From positions 496,001 to 560,000 of the forward strand of contig BLZA01000058.1 of the NCBI GenBank assembly GCA_013423385.1: 64,000 nucleotides of DNA. The letters are read 5' to 3'. Origin of the DNA: Naganishia liquefaciens (lineage: Eukaryota; Basidiomycota; Tremellomycetes; Filobasidiales; Filobasidiaceae). The translations under genes and the position numbers were made by a program. Shown piece after piece: positions 1 to 10,661 of the stretch (within the stretch, counting starts at the first letter, position 1; each line of letters opens with the position of its first letter). The notes under the pieces were generated by a model. It was not told where the DNA came from, searched no databases, and saw nothing but the letters and a program-made list of their open reading frames with translations.

Positions 1-1291
1 CACTGATGCACGCCGGAAACGATGCGTCTCGTGCACTGCAGAGCATCACAGCTTGCAGAATAAGCTGCACCAAAAGCGATGTGCATCTAACGCTGTAAAA
101 CGGATTCGTTCTTGCCCTGGCTTCTTATCATCAAGCTCTGACCACCATCCATGCGAGGAGAGCGCCACTTGGACGATCGGAACATCCGGATACCATCCTA
201 GGCTGAGATGCGTCGCATGTGCTCGTGAGTCTAGACATGCCGGAATTGTGAGAGCTACGAGGGAAAGAAGGGCGAAGCAACGTCAGAACGTCGACCGAGG
301 CACCTGTGAGCCGGTATGTGCTCATTTCATCATCCCGTTCATCATCAAAAATTAAAAATGATAAGGCTCACATCCGTCACTCGTGTCATCACGGCCACAG
401 CCAGACCGCCTTCTTGCGGACCTTTCGGAAGGTTCTACAGCGGATGTATCCCTACTACCGGTCAATGAAGCAGAGACTGTTCACGACATACAGTCTTACC
501 CGCCAATACTTGCAGAAAATGAACATGATTTCGCCATGAACATGCCAAGAGATCAGTCTGTCTCCACAGGACTCCTTTCGGGTTCCGTGCACCCTGGTGT
601 CTCTCACGACTTTCAGACAGCATCGGCATCTGCAGCTAGGGGTCTGTTAGATCTGGTGCCCACACCACTCACTCAAGGTAATCCGATCAACGAACATCCC
701 GACTACGTCAGGGACCCCATCTCTCATCAGCCATCGGTGGGGACCAGCAACTTTGCTTCATTTCTACCTTGGAATGAATATTGCCCACCACCTTCGTCCG
801 AGTATGATTCCCTCTTGATGCACAGCGCTGGAGACCCCGCCTCGAATTCTAATGAAGCGCTCGGTTTGAGTATACTTCAGAACGCTGAGCTATATGCGAT
901 GGACAAGCCACTCGAAGGAATGACTGGAGTCGAGGACCCTTTTTCTCATCTCCCTTTGCCATTTATCCCCTTGCCTCTGCTCGATGACATGAGGTTGCCC
1001 ATGATGGACAATCCGAGCTTCTTAGAACAGATCTGGGAAGCTGATACGCGGTATGAGGCTGCGAATGATGAGGACTGGCAGCAAGTTTTATTGGATGGGG
1101 ATTCGGAGAGCCTGGCCGCTTCTCGACATTTGCATGATAGCCAAACATTCGATCCAGTACTTCCAGTCGTATATGAGGGTCACGATTCAAATGTTCCCTA
1201 CATGGCAGAAGGAGGGTACGATGTCCTCCTGGAGGCGGAACAAGTATCCCGGAATGCCCACATGTATTTCATGGAGGATTTTGGGGTTTGA
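1..1291 (+). CDS. Cysteine-repeat protein with acidic tail, copy 1 (5' end cut by window edge)
   Basis: Open from base 2, so the start lies outside the window. Exons 1(2)..313 and 401..1291; the phase-0 intron 314-400 runs GTATGT to CACAG. The visible part begins in the end of one cysteine unit (RKRCVSC) and then holds a full unit, C-x12-C-x18-C-x2-C, with a conserved TW after the second Cys. A basic stretch follows (RERRAKQRQ). Exon 2 encodes about 296 residues rich in D, E, P and S. It aligns with the gene at 12825-14696 throughout (shared NEY, LLMHS, SNEALG, LLDD), and the intron sits at the same codon. I do not recognise the family. Basic Cys units before an acidic tail would fit a DNA-binding protein, which is inference. 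Confidence is high that it is a gene and low on function. Confidence 0.75.
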
Positions 1292-1999
1292 AAGACTTGT
1301 CTTGATCAGGCTTTCGTTAGAACTCATGCGATTCAATGTGAGGCATTCAGATACGTTGTAGTACTAGAGCCATGGAGTCAGTGAAAGTGGCTACGGTAAT
1401 AGGCTGAACTGAAACCAGTTTTTGGAGTGCCTTGCTTATCGCCTTGCTAATCCTCTCCTCAAATAGTTTACTTTCGATGTTCGCGTGGTTTGAATAGATT
1501 GCCAGTTATCATGAATGAGACTGACCACCCATCGTGACAACAGTTCGGTCCTCAGTGACGTTTCCTTTCCCCTTCCCCTATAATGAAGTAAGTCGTCTAC
1601 TTTTACTTGTAATGGTATTCGGAACGTCTTCCTTCTTGATCTTGGTTACTTTTTGCTCGAGCATTACGTTTTACAAGCGTGCCACAGGTGAGTTGTCATG
1701 GTATCGGTCGCAGATTCTTGCCTGGAACCAGCTTGCCATTTGCCCCGGTAGAAGTCGGTGAATTCTGAATCTTTCAGCATAGCGCGGTGTTGCCCTGTGT
1801 GGATGAGACCGCCACCCGACCTTGCCCTCTTGCGCTCTGACGCGCGGTAAAGTTTGGCGCGGGTGCGCGAGTATTCTATTCTTGGACGTCGATCGCATGC
1901 GGCGCGACCTCGGAGCACCACTGTTGGTATCTATCCACTTGAGCATATGCTAGAGCCCTGCGTCCCGTCTCACGGCATCGACAATCACCAACGCACGAC
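1292..1999. other. Intergenic, 708 bp
   Basis: Holds the 3' flank of the cysteine-repeat gene and the promoter side of CAB2. A short plus-strand ORF (1534-1761) has no recognisable features. I see no repeat or RNA gene here. Confidence 0.5.
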
Positions 2000-3325
2000 A
2001 TGTCTTCGGCACCCAAGCTATCGCGTTACACAACGCCGCTCATCCCGGGGCAATTCTCGACCGAGACCTACTTCTCGACACAGCCTCCTCCGACGGACCT
2101 GAAAGCGAGGCTCGAGCCTGTCAAGGAGTTTGTACAGCGATGGCAGAAAGTAGAGGGAAAGAGAGTCGTCGTGGTAACGGTTGGTATAAGATACGCGTGC
2201 TTTGCTAGCTTGAAACTAATCATTCGCGCAGAGCGGGGGAACAACGGTTCCATTGGAAGCCAACACGTACGTCCTACCTTATTCCTTCTCTCCTCTTTCT
2301 CCCGCTCACTATACCTCGCAACCCATAGTGTCCGGTTTCTCGACAATTTTTCCGCCGGCACACGCGGTTCCACATCCGCCGAATACTTTCTTAGTCACCC
2401 AACCGAATACGCCGTCATCTTCATGCACCGCCAGCACTCGCTCCGCCCTTACTCGCGGCATTATTCACACAGCCTTAACCCATTCCTGGATCTACTATCT
2501 TGCCCGGCAGAGGGGTTAGTCGCTGAGGGCAGTATTACCGTTCGACCCGACCGCACGCGACAACTGGCACCCGTCCTACGTGCGTACCACAAATCTCATC
2601 ACGGGCCTTCGCCGACGATATGCTCGCTCGAGTTTGTCACCGTCAACGACTACCTGTGGCTACTCAAGGAGTTGGCCGTAATTGTTCAACCACTTGGAAA
2701 GCGTGCAATGTTTTATCTCGCGGCGGCCGTCAGTGATTTCTTCTTGCCGCAAGACAGGGTGGTATGTCCTTGCGCAGTTCCCCGTCGAATCGATTCTGAT
2801 GACAGCGTCAGGCGGAGCACAAAATCCAAAGTACGAAGGGAAACTTGACGCTCGAAATGGATCAGGTACCCAAAGTCTTGCGGCCGCTCGTACAGGAATG
2901 GATACCCGAAGCCTACATCGTTTCATTCAAGGTAAGCTCACCGCTCCTTCCCTCCAAACAACCTTCGCTAACGCTTCTCCTTGCAGCTCGAGACTGAACA
3001 AGCTCTCCTTATTCCGAAAGCTCAAAAGGCACTGTCCCGCTACGGCCACCAAGTAGTCGTCGGCAACGACCTGCACAAACGGAAATTCGAAGTCGTCCTC
3101 GTCGAACTGGACGCCGCACAGGGAAATGCAGCGTCATCAGCATCGGCATCGACCGCGGTGCTAGGATCGCAGCAGTTCAAGGAGACGTGGCTGAAGCTTG
3201 CGGAGCTGCAGGAGGTGAAGCGGCGGGAGGGCGCGGAGAAGGAGGTATTAGAGGGACTAGAAATCGAGGAGATGATTGTGGATCAACTGATCACACGACA
3301 CGATGCGTGGCTACAAGAGCCATGA
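2000..3325 (+). CDS. CAB2: Phosphopantothenate-cysteine ligase
   Basis: Five exons: 2000..2179, 2232..2266, 2329..2761, 2812..2931, 2987..3325; 368 aa, all phases close. It joins cysteine to 4'-phosphopantothenate, the second step from pantothenate to coenzyme A, in the cytosol. The diagnostic N-terminal block reads SGGTTVPLEANT then VRFLDNFSAGTRG across introns 1 and 2. The central FYLAAAVSDF and the later EHKIQS and YIVSFKLET blocks are the nucleotide and substrate-binding landmarks of eukaryotic PPCS. The C-terminal segment VVVGNDLHKRKFEVVLV is also typical. Intron 1 uses a weak donor (GTTGGT) chosen because it alone restores SGGTT in frame. Length fits fungal Cab2. The next gene lies 73 bp beyond the stop on the other strand, so the two are convergent. 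Confidence 0.93.
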
Positions 3326-3398
3326 ACACCAACGTTATCGAAACCAGGTATACAACGCAATGTTCTTATACGCATTATACCTCACGCTACGGCGCGCG

Positions 3399-3950
3399 TT
3401 ACATGATTACACACCACGTCTCCTCAGGCGGACTGGCCGGTTTGTATTTTGTCGGCAACGGCACGACCGAGACCATGCGGGAATGTATCGGCACGAGGGC
3501 ACCGTCAGGAAGCATCGTTCCCGGAGGGAGGTACATGCCGTACGGGAGGACCGTTTCGCTTGGTATTGCCATACCTGGAGAATCGTCAGTGAAGCATTGA
3601 TTCAGCGGAGGACGGGACGTACCAAGGGGTAACATAGTTCCTGCTGCAAGTATCGTGCCCGTGCATGTCTTGCCATTCACGTTCTTGATGTCCGTTCGTT
3701 CTCCCTTACCACATCACCCGCCTGATCAACTCGCTTGCTTTACACGGGAGCATTGTGGACTTACAAATTCTGGTTCAGGCCACACAGTTTCCGTCAAGTA
3801 GGTTCCGAAAGCCGTTTCGGCGCCGACGATGGCAACCTTGCTCGGAAAAACCGGTGCCTCGCGTCGGTCTGAGGCGCCTCGACTTCCGGAAGAGCTCGAC
3901 AGCTCGGCAGCGCGGGATGATGAAGAGCGTGAAGAGCGCGAGGTCGACAT
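3399..3950 (-). CDS. Small protein with a C-terminal CaaX box (3' exons firm, 5' end uncertain)
   Basis: Exons 3399..3574, 3623..3683 and 3765..3950, read from 3950 down; 140 aa. Introns are GTAAGT..CAAG and GTACGT..CCAG, and phases close. The N-terminal third is rich in Ser and Arg. The C-terminal half alternates short GTMLP, GMAIP, VLPYG and GTMLPDG blocks. The last residues are W-C-V-I-M, a farnesyl-type CaaX box, so membrane anchoring by prenylation is predicted. In-frame coding continues upstream of the chosen ATG (KKLLDIPHSP), and an exon in 4012-4411 may belong to the same gene, so the real protein may be longer. Basidiomycete pheromone precursors also end in CaaX, but they are usually shorter. 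I do not recognise a family. Confidence 0.5.
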
Positions 3951-4011
3951 GAGCGCCTTGTTGAGTGGTGAATGCGGGATATCAAGGAGCTTCTTGACGA
4001 AACGGGAAGTA

Positions 4012-4470
4012 TCAGATTGAGGTTGTCAGAGGAACAGCACCGGCCGACCTCTTGTCAGAGTCGACCTTGGGAAACTCCGCGTAAACCCAAGGCACACCTT
4101 TGCAGGTCTCCTGTAAATCAGGGGTTTTACTGCTTTCAAAGGATCGTTGAGCAGTCGCCTTGGGGTCGAAAGGGATGGACAAGAGCTTTGGGCTTCCCTT
4201 ATCCGACTGTGGTATAGGCACGAATCGATTGCCTCTGACCTTAGCCTGACAATCGCTCCCTCCGTCGGAAGATTGGTGTTTGTTGTCGACGAAGACCCGC
4301 TTATCCTGAAGAACAAACGACCATCCAAGCAGTGAAGCCCTCTTTAATCGTCTGAGTCTGTGTGCCGTCGGCCCAAACCTTTGGCAGTAATTTGATATCA
4401 AGTAAAGCCATACAGACACGTATAATAGCAGAATCGCCAGTAGAGTTACACAACAAGGCCAGCCCATCAT
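4012..4470 (-). CDS. Uncertain coding segment, possibly 5' exons of the CaaX gene or a separate small gene
   Basis: One open frame of 152 codons starts 16 bp past the DUF2235 stop and has a hydrophobic N-terminal stretch (LLAILLLYVSVWLYL). A second frame with its own ATG at 4411 also reads plausibly for 36 codons (MALLDIKLLPKVW). A phase-0 intron from the GTCGAC after EFPK to the CAAG before AAGCTCCTT would join the long frame to the in-frame extension of the gene at 3399-3950. I cannot decide between these models. No family recognised. Confidence 0.28.
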   Translation of the reverse strand: MMGWPCCVTLLAILLLYVSVWLYLISNYCQRFGPTAHRLRRLKRASLLGWSFVLQDKRVFVDNKHQSSDGGSDCQAKVRGNRFVPIPQSDKGSPKLLSIPFDPKATAQRSFESSKTPDLQETCKGVPWVYAEFPKVDSDKRSAGAVPLTTSI

Positions 4471-4485
4471 CTTCTCTGTCGACCT

Positions 4486-6128
4486 TCAGATTTGTCCTTT
4501 ATCCCTGCCAAGAAGCCATGCCTCCAAGCTCCACTCTTGTGGCACGTGCCCCAGCTCATATTCCGGCATCACCTTCCCTTCACCACCCGACAAGGAAGGC
4601 TTGAACCACTCGTATTTCCCCTCTGCCACCTTCCGCCTTTGCCACCCGGTCAATGCAGCAGGCTTGTAGCCGCCCTCGCCCAGCGCTGCCTGTCGCTTCG
4701 CCACGCTAAAGTGTACGCATTCGTTCGTGAATTTGCCGGCGGCGATATCTTCCTCGGAGAGACTCAATGGTACTCGGTCCTTGGGCAGGCCGATCAGGTC
4801 ATACACGCCCGTATGGCTATCCGTGATCTTTGCCGCTGCGTAGCCTGGCTTATCCGCGACTTCCTTGCCGAGCCAACCCGCCACGCGCTGGAGCAATGTC
4901 TGTGCCTCTTGCTCCCGCTTTGCCTCTTCTGCTGTCGGAGGACGCAACATGACGTCCCAATCCGCCTGCTGCGCCGCCAACTCGTCCGGATCAAATGCTA
5001 GATACGGTCGGATGCGATCAAGCATCCACGCATAGCTGATGGAGGCGAGCTGTTCCCAGTGGCTGCTTTCGCTCTTGCCGAGACTGGAGCCACCGCCGAT
5101 ATTGGTGTGTACGCCCGGGAACCAGCATTGAAGGAGTTCGAGTGAGGGGTTCTTTGCTTTGGATGCTTTCCAGACGCAAGGGATGAAAGGTTGCCGTCGT
5201 TCGTCAAGGGCTAGAGCTTGGAATGCATGCTTGACGCCTTGAAAGCAGCTGACTGAGCGAATAATATGGCGACAGCCGCGGAGATGACTTACCGGGATTT
5301 AACTCCACATCGTGAAACTGATACTGCTTGCGCAACCCGCTATTATCGATCCGAATGATATGACCCAAGTCAGGCACTCCCAGCGCACCGACGGTATCGA
5401 AGACACCGATAACTTCCACTGGCTGTGTATAGCTCGGTACAATCGCGTGTTGATTGCCCTTGCGTTTCTTGAACTGCTGCCACCCTTCAGTCCTTGCAAA
5501 ATCCTCATCAAACACCCCGGCATCGATGTATGCAGAGTACAGCTCGATGAACTCGCGCATGGACGAAGGCCGCAAGACTCCGACTTCCCACACGAGTCCG
5601 GCACACGCTCGCGCTGTAAAAGCGCCTCGGGAGAAGCCGAAAAAGTAAAGCTTGTCGCCTGGGGTGTAGTTATTGACAATGAAGTTGAAGCATTCAATAA
5701 CGTTTTCAACTAGACCGTCGCCGTTTCCGCCTGTATCGGAGTATGAATAATCTTCATCTTCAGCCTTGTAGTATGGCAGGCTGACCTTGAATGGCTTTTT
5801 CTAATGCACTGATCTTTCCCGTTCCAACGCCTGCATCATAATAAACAACCTGTTGGTACTCCTCTACCCCACCTTCATCATCGCCGACCGCCGTTCCAGC
5901 CGACGCAAGCACGCGACAGAGCTTCGCAATGTTTGAAGGCGGACGGCTGGTATCCTGCAATGCCGTTGCAGATTGCCATGTCCCGTCACAGCAGATGACG
6001 ATTCGTTTCGGTTTGGCAGGACACGGTTGGGAGTAGTTTATGGGCGTCATATTAGACGTGATTGGTTGTAGAGGATTCGCGGCAAGCGATGACGATGGGC
6101 CTGCTCCACGACAACGACAGGCTGACAT
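4486..6128 (-). CDS. DUF2235 domain hydrolase (T6SS Tle1-like phospholipase fold)
   Basis: Exons 4486..5237, 5293..5730, 5786..6128, read from 6128 down; 510 aa with two 55-nt introns. The N-terminal block RIVICCDGTWQ followed by SNIAKL is the DUF2235 signature. The nucleophile elbow is GFSRG (GxSxG) after NNYTPGDKLYFF. Later blocks FDTVGALG, ALALDERR and WFPGVHTNIGGG carry the expected downstream acidic and His positions of the family. Family members are alpha/beta hydrolases related to bacterial phospholipase effectors; substrates of the fungal members are mostly unknown. No signal peptide or membrane segment is visible, so it is probably intracellular. A second in-frame ATG about 26 codons downstream (MTPINY) could be the real start. 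Confidence 0.88.
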
Positions 6129-6157
6129 ATGCCGTCGGAGGCAGCAAGACAGAGTCA

Positions 6158-6207
6158 GCAGATATATACTCTGCTGGGCAGATATATACTATATATACTC
6201 TGCTGGA
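6158..6207. repeat. Short direct repeat upstream of the DUF2235 gene
   Basis: The unit AGATATATACTCTGCTGG occurs twice, with a partial copy (AGATATATACTATATATACT) between, immediately upstream of the DUF2235 start. It is AT-rich in a GC-moderate promoter and could be a regulatory repeat or a small slippage product. Confidence 0.5.
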
Positions 6208-6674
6208 GGATGCGCAAGAAGACAGCTGATCGACCCGACAGCACAGCGGTCAACGCCGTCACGCGGATCCAAATCGACACGTGCGTACGTGACAGCTTGG
6301 CCCCGCAGAACATCGGCGTTCTTGCAACCGTCAGCCGTCAGCTCGTGGTGATTTTTACCAGTTTGAGAGTTTGAGATGGTGCATCACTGGATCCGCTCGT
6401 CAGCAAGCCTTTTGCCGGGTATAAGAGTGAGAAACGACCCCGACAACGAGGTAGGGCGGAATAAGAGAAACAGATGATTGCACTGCATGCGCGTATGGCG
6501 TAAGAAAGATTCGACGAAAAACTCGCTAATACAGTAAAGCTCGTCAGGCGACTTTCCTGTGCGTCTCCCTTCCCCACTCCCTCGCTCTAGCATAAATTCC
6601 GAGACAAGTGTATCCTGTTGAATCTCTCATTGCTGATAATACTTGAACGTAAAGCCCATCACTTTCGACCCAAC
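6208..6674. other. Intergenic
   Basis: Lies between the repeat upstream of the DUF2235 gene and the stop of the next minus-strand gene. Short ORFs here (for example 6338-6593 minus) lack splice or family support. Nothing else seen. Confidence 0.4.
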
Positions 6675-7483
6675 TCATACGGCCGGCTCCATTTCCACGT
6701 CGGGGCTTACGACGATCGCAATGTTTGGTTTTGTCTCGTTTCGTAATTTGTCAAGCGCTTCGTTAGTGTCCACTTCCATAGACATATCTGCATGCTCTAG
6801 CTGCTGCGAGACTTGCGTTTGCGAATGAACGGCGACTGATTTTTGAATCAGCTCAACCGACTCAAACGAAAGCCGATGCCGTGCATACCTTGGACCTCCT
6901 TTGTCATCTTGTCCCTTCCTCGCTCCTCTTCTGCCTTTTCATCAAGTTCATCCTCCATAGAATTGACAGTTACAGCGTCATCATCCCAGGTAGCCCAGAC
7001 ACTGCCTCGGAAGTAGGCCTCGAACGCCTCCTTCACCCTGACCCGATACGCCTCTAGCCGTTCATTGCCAATACGTCGAGACGCAACTCGACGGACCTTC
7101 TCCGTGTTCCGATAGATCCGGTCTGCAGGCTGATCGAGTGCCAAGCTATGCTCGACGGAGAGGAGGTCGATCTCGCATGAGACGAGAAACTCGAGAAAGC
7201 GACGGTCGAGGCAGGGGTAGTAGCCTTTGCCTTGACGCGCTCGAGATTCATTCCTGACCCATTCATTCCAGCTGAAAGTGAAAGTTAGTAGCAGCGAAAG
7301 TTCCCCTCGCGTTTCCACGCTGAGAAACATACATTTCCTCGGTCGGTAAGACCTCCTAAAAACAGAGTAGAGTCAGCGAAAACGTTATGTCTTCTTTCAA
7401 CGTGGGAAACGACTGACACTCATGATCTTGTTCTTTCGCCTTTTTGCTGCTTCAAGAGTGGTCTGAATCGAGGTTGAAGCCAT
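6675..7483 (-). CDS. Unknown 210-aa charged protein
   Basis: Four exons read from 7483 down: 7418..7483, 7333..7355 (23 nt), 6889..7271, 6675..6835. All phases close and every intron is GT-AG. The start MASTSIQTTLEAAKRRKNK was chosen because it joins in phase to the micro-exon. Residues 1-22 are basic, and the middle (about 27-125) is predicted helical and rich in E, R and aromatic residues (EIWNEWVRNE, RRFLEFL, YRVRVKEAFEAYF). The tail is acidic (MEDELDEKAEEERGRDK) and ends MEPAV. There is no signal peptide or membrane segment. I do not recognise a family. Regular splicing across four exons argues that it is a real gene. Confidence 0.65.
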
Positions 7484-8310
7484 GACTGTATGTCCCAACT
7501 ACCGGAATAAGCGAAGAAACAGATATAGGCGGTATGCTGCAGAAGTGTTGGAGGATTCACGAATGAGGTCCAGAAGAGCCGTTGCGGATGAATTCGGGCC
7601 TTTATAGTTCGTTGGGATCCACGAAACCTCCTTTCCTTTTCCACTAGAGTGAAAGGAAGCTTGAGAAAGGATATATCTGGTGTGATATGCGGTCTGCTAC
7701 AAACAGAGGCTTCCGAAAGGGTTTCGCTTACGGAGATCAAATGAAAAGGAGGGAAGACTTGGTTCGTCCTATATCAGTTCTCCAGTGTGCACCGCTCGAT
7801 CTTGAGAGGGGCGGGAACACGGCTTGTTGATACCAAAACAGCGGCAAATACCCAATGCAATGTTGACCCGCAAGAGGCTTGAACCTCTTCTGGAACTGTC
7901 GTTACATACGCAAGAGAGCCTTGATAGAGGATTGTATACCACCCCATTGTGCGGCTGTGGCTTCATTCCCAGAGTCTTAAGCATTCGTGAAAGAGTTGCT
8001 TGTACGGTGCAGCGAGCAGCAAAAGATATTTAACGCCTTGCTGCGCGTGGAGTGAGTTTGAAGGAAAGTGAGAACACAATAAGTTACCAACGGCTCGCTG
8101 AATGCTATCATTGCTATCGTCGACACAGACGCCAGAATGTGGATAGCCTTATTGCAAAGTGGCCTTGATCTCAACAGAGATAATCTGACACCTAAAGTAT
8201 TTACGCAGCCCTCTGGAACGGTCAACGTGCCATCGGTTGTCCACTGTGATACACTATAGCTTGCGCTTACGCTAGACCCACGGTGGTACAACGGACAACT
8301 CCAAGCAAAT
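7484..8310. other. Intergenic, 827 bp
   Basis: Promoter side of the 210-aa gene and 3' flank of the PPR-like gene, both on the minus strand. The scattered ORFs (7420-7740, 7769-7984, 7977-8354 minus) show no splice-joined coding pattern that I could find. Confidence 0.4.
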
Positions 8311-10272
8311 CTAAGCATCCTCCGCGACCAAGCGTCGACGCTGCTGCTCCGCATCCCACTGCTCGAGAACCGCCTTGGCCTTGTAAAACTTCTTCCGCTT
8401 TAGCAATGTCGCCGCGATACCAACAAAAGTCTTTTCATTCGGTTGCGTACTGGACAGCAAGGACGGGTCACCTTGATGTCCGACAGTCATTCGATCAAGA
8501 ATGTGCTGAATATCGCTCATCTTGCGGGATTTGGCGTATTGTACCGCAACCACACTCCAGCCCTGAACGCCAACCGTGACTCCGTCCTTTTCTAGACGTT
8601 CGCACCATTTCTCCGCCGCCGATGCGCCAAACGTATGCGCGTGGTGCGTGATGAAGGGTAGGTGAAAGATGGGATCCGATTTGATCGACGGATAGGTGCT
8701 CGCCGCAGCGAGAAATTCGTTATGCAAAGCTACCAAGGCGTCGGGCATCAGAGGTTTCGAGAGCGCGATTACTGATGGAAGAATCGTCGATAGGACTTCC
8801 GGGGAGGGATAGAGCTTGCGATCCGTAATACCACGTGATGCGTTACTCGCTGCATCAGTCATCCTGCCTGCTCCCTCATTCGCCACGCGCGGCAAACCGA
8901 TCAGGTAAAACCTGCTTCGGAAGAGCGCCAGAGCATCCGCGTGTCGAGCACTGCGCCGCATCCGAATCATCTGCGCCATGTACCAGAACGTCGTAGTCGT
9001 TTCGTTCGTGGACCACACGTGTCGGGGTCGGCCTGGCGTACACACGAACCGCTTGGAAATTCGAGCGATCAATGTCGAGCGTCCTTGGGATTCGAGCAAA
9101 TCGAGTACGGCGACCAGGTTTCGCACGGGTTGACGAGATCGATGATGCGCAACGTGAAGGATCTGCCGCATTGGCGTTGCTGTCGGATCGCTAATTTCTC
9201 GTTCTTGGACCGGATGCATCACGTTGTTTTTACCAGACTGTAATGCCGCAACCAATGCCTCCTTGGTCGGCGCGTACCAGAAGACGCCTCTGGCCTCTCC
9301 TGCCCGATATATCATCTTGGCCTCCCCGACATGTCCATTCTGCAAGATCATTCGCAGATGGGCATTCCTCCATCGCGATACCTGTTCCACAACTGCAGCG
9401 GCGCGTCTCGCCTCTGCGTCTTGCGGCGAAACACCACGTCGAAGTGCTCGTCGTGGCGTCTTCTCGGCATAGATCGCCGCCAACTCGTCAAGCAAGGCAT
9501 ACGAGTCCGCCGGATCTGTAGCCGTTGTATAATGCCTAAACACTACCGGCATGAGCGCAGGTATCCATCCTCTCTCGGCGGCAAGCACCAATAGTTGCCG
9601 GAGAAACGCAAGGTCGGTCGACCAACGTTCAAGAATCGTTTCCACTAGAGGTTCCAGCGCTACAATCGGAGCATGCCGGAACTGTTTGGCTGGCGGGAAT
9701 GCGTACCAATAGGAGAGCCAATAGAGGATGTCGGCCTGCATGGCTTGATAGCCGCGGCGACGCGACTGGTGGATCGCGGCTTCAAGGTAGGCGCTGTGCG
9801 GTTTGATAGGTGTGCCGAGTTCGCGCAATTCAAGCATCAGTTGACGCGCAGCAGCAAGGTTCTTCTCGTCGTGAATGAGTCGTTGAATACTCTCACACGG
9901 AGAAGACGAGCGCTGGGTGTCGCTCAGATAGGTAACGGGCGCATGAGGATGTGATGTTGAATCGGCCGAAAGGACTGAATGGTTCTGGCGTGATGGGTGT
10001 TCCAGGATTGTTGGCCATACGGGTGTAAATGCCTTGGCTTCTCTCGGAGGCAATATCACGCGCCGGTACTCATCCGACTCTGCTTCAAGGAAAGAGTTGG
10101 AAGGTTCGGGCACAGTAAACCCGTCTTCAAAGATGGAATCGGTTGCGGCGGTCGACAGCGGACGCGTAAAGTTCGGCAATGTCTGGCGAACGAGGTGGGA
10201 TTGGCGACGTCGTTGTCGAGAGAAAGTTGTCGTCAGACGAGAGACGAGGCTGGAGTGGAAAGGCGAGGCCAT
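8311..10272 (-). CDS. PPR-like mitochondrial protein
   Basis: A single exon of 653 codons, unusual beside its intron-rich neighbours. The N-terminus is Arg/Ser/Thr-rich and lacks acidic residues for about 40 residues (SRLTTTFSRQRRRQSH, then TRPLSTAA), a typical mitochondrial presequence. The body is almost all helical, with degenerate helix pairs of about 35 residues, such as LRMILQNGHVGEAKMIYRAG, ADALALFRSRFYLIG and AKSRKMSDIQHILDRM. It ends with FYKAKAVLEQWDAEQ. This pattern fits a fungal pentatricopeptide-like factor acting on mitochondrial RNA, but repeats are weak and the assignment is tentative. It starts 389 bp from a divergent complex I subunit gene. Confidence 0.6.
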   Translation of the reverse strand: MASPFHSSLVSRLTTTFSRQRRRQSHLVRQTLPNFTRPLSTAATDSIFEDGFTVPEPSNSFLEAESDEYRRVILPPREAKAFTPVWPTILEHPSRQNHSVLSADSTSHPHAPVTYLSDTQRSSSPCESIQRLIHDEKNLAAARQLMLELRELGTPIKPHSAYLEAAIHQSRRRGYQAMQADILYWLSYWYAFPPAKQFRHAPIVALEPLVETILERWSTDLAFLRQLLVLAAERGWIPALMPVVFRHYTTATDPADSYALLDELAAIYAEKTPRRALRRGVSPQDAEARRAAAVVEQVSRWRNAHLRMILQNGHVGEAKMIYRAGEARGVFWYAPTKEALVAALQSGKNNVMHPVQEREISDPTATPMRQILHVAHHRSRQPVRNLVAVLDLLESQGRSTLIARISKRFVCTPGRPRHVWSTNETTTTFWYMAQMIRMRRSARHADALALFRSRFYLIGLPRVANEGAGRMTDAASNASRGITDRKLYPSPEVLSTILPSVIALSKPLMPDALVALHNEFLAAASTYPSIKSDPIFHLPFITHHAHTFGASAAEKWCERLEKDGVTVGVQGWSVVAVQYAKSRKMSDIQHILDRMTVGHQGDPSLLSSTQPNEKTFVGIAATLLKRKKFYKAKAVLEQWDAEQQRRRLVAEDA

Positions 10273-10661
10273 GATGTTGGCTTTTGCGAGTATGTATGAT
10301 TTGAGACGCCTTTACGAGGGTGATTCCATGTTGCGGTTTTTGATTGTTCGTCGGATAGCGTGATCTCTGCCGCTCCGATCCCTACGCGCGGCTTGGAATT
10401 CTTTCCTTGTCTCCTCTGGAAACGAGATGTTTTACTGAGAGATGTGCAAGGTTGCAGTTGAACACAAACTCCAAGATGGAGTACTGGACCACCACTCGCT
10501 CGAAATGTCGACGACCCGCGGCTGGGGCGCTCGATCGCACGGACATGGCAGGGATGTCCGCGTCTCCCTAGCGTATTCCTCCCAGGCCATTGGACGGCAT
10601 CATCCATATCCTCTTCTCGCTCCCATCCCGGCACTCTGTCACCTCCTACACCACCCCCAAA
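10273..10661. promoter_or_regulatory. Shared divergent promoter of two mitochondrial genes
   Basis: 389 bp separate the ATG of the PPR-like gene (minus) from the ATG of the complex I subunit gene (plus). Both products carry mitochondrial presequences. The upstream TCACCTCCTACACCACCCCC next to the plus-strand ATG is a pyrimidine-rich leader. No known motif was identified with confidence. Confidence 0.4.

Noticed and set aside
1534-1761. 75-codon plus-strand frame with a hydrophobic stretch
   Set aside because: Lies in an intergenic gap, has no homologous pattern and no splice partner.
3399-3950. Reading the LP-G blocks as cytochrome P450 or sortase-type motifs
   Set aside because: No heme-binding Cys motif is found, and fungi do not use sortase. 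The resemblance is only to short, common residues.
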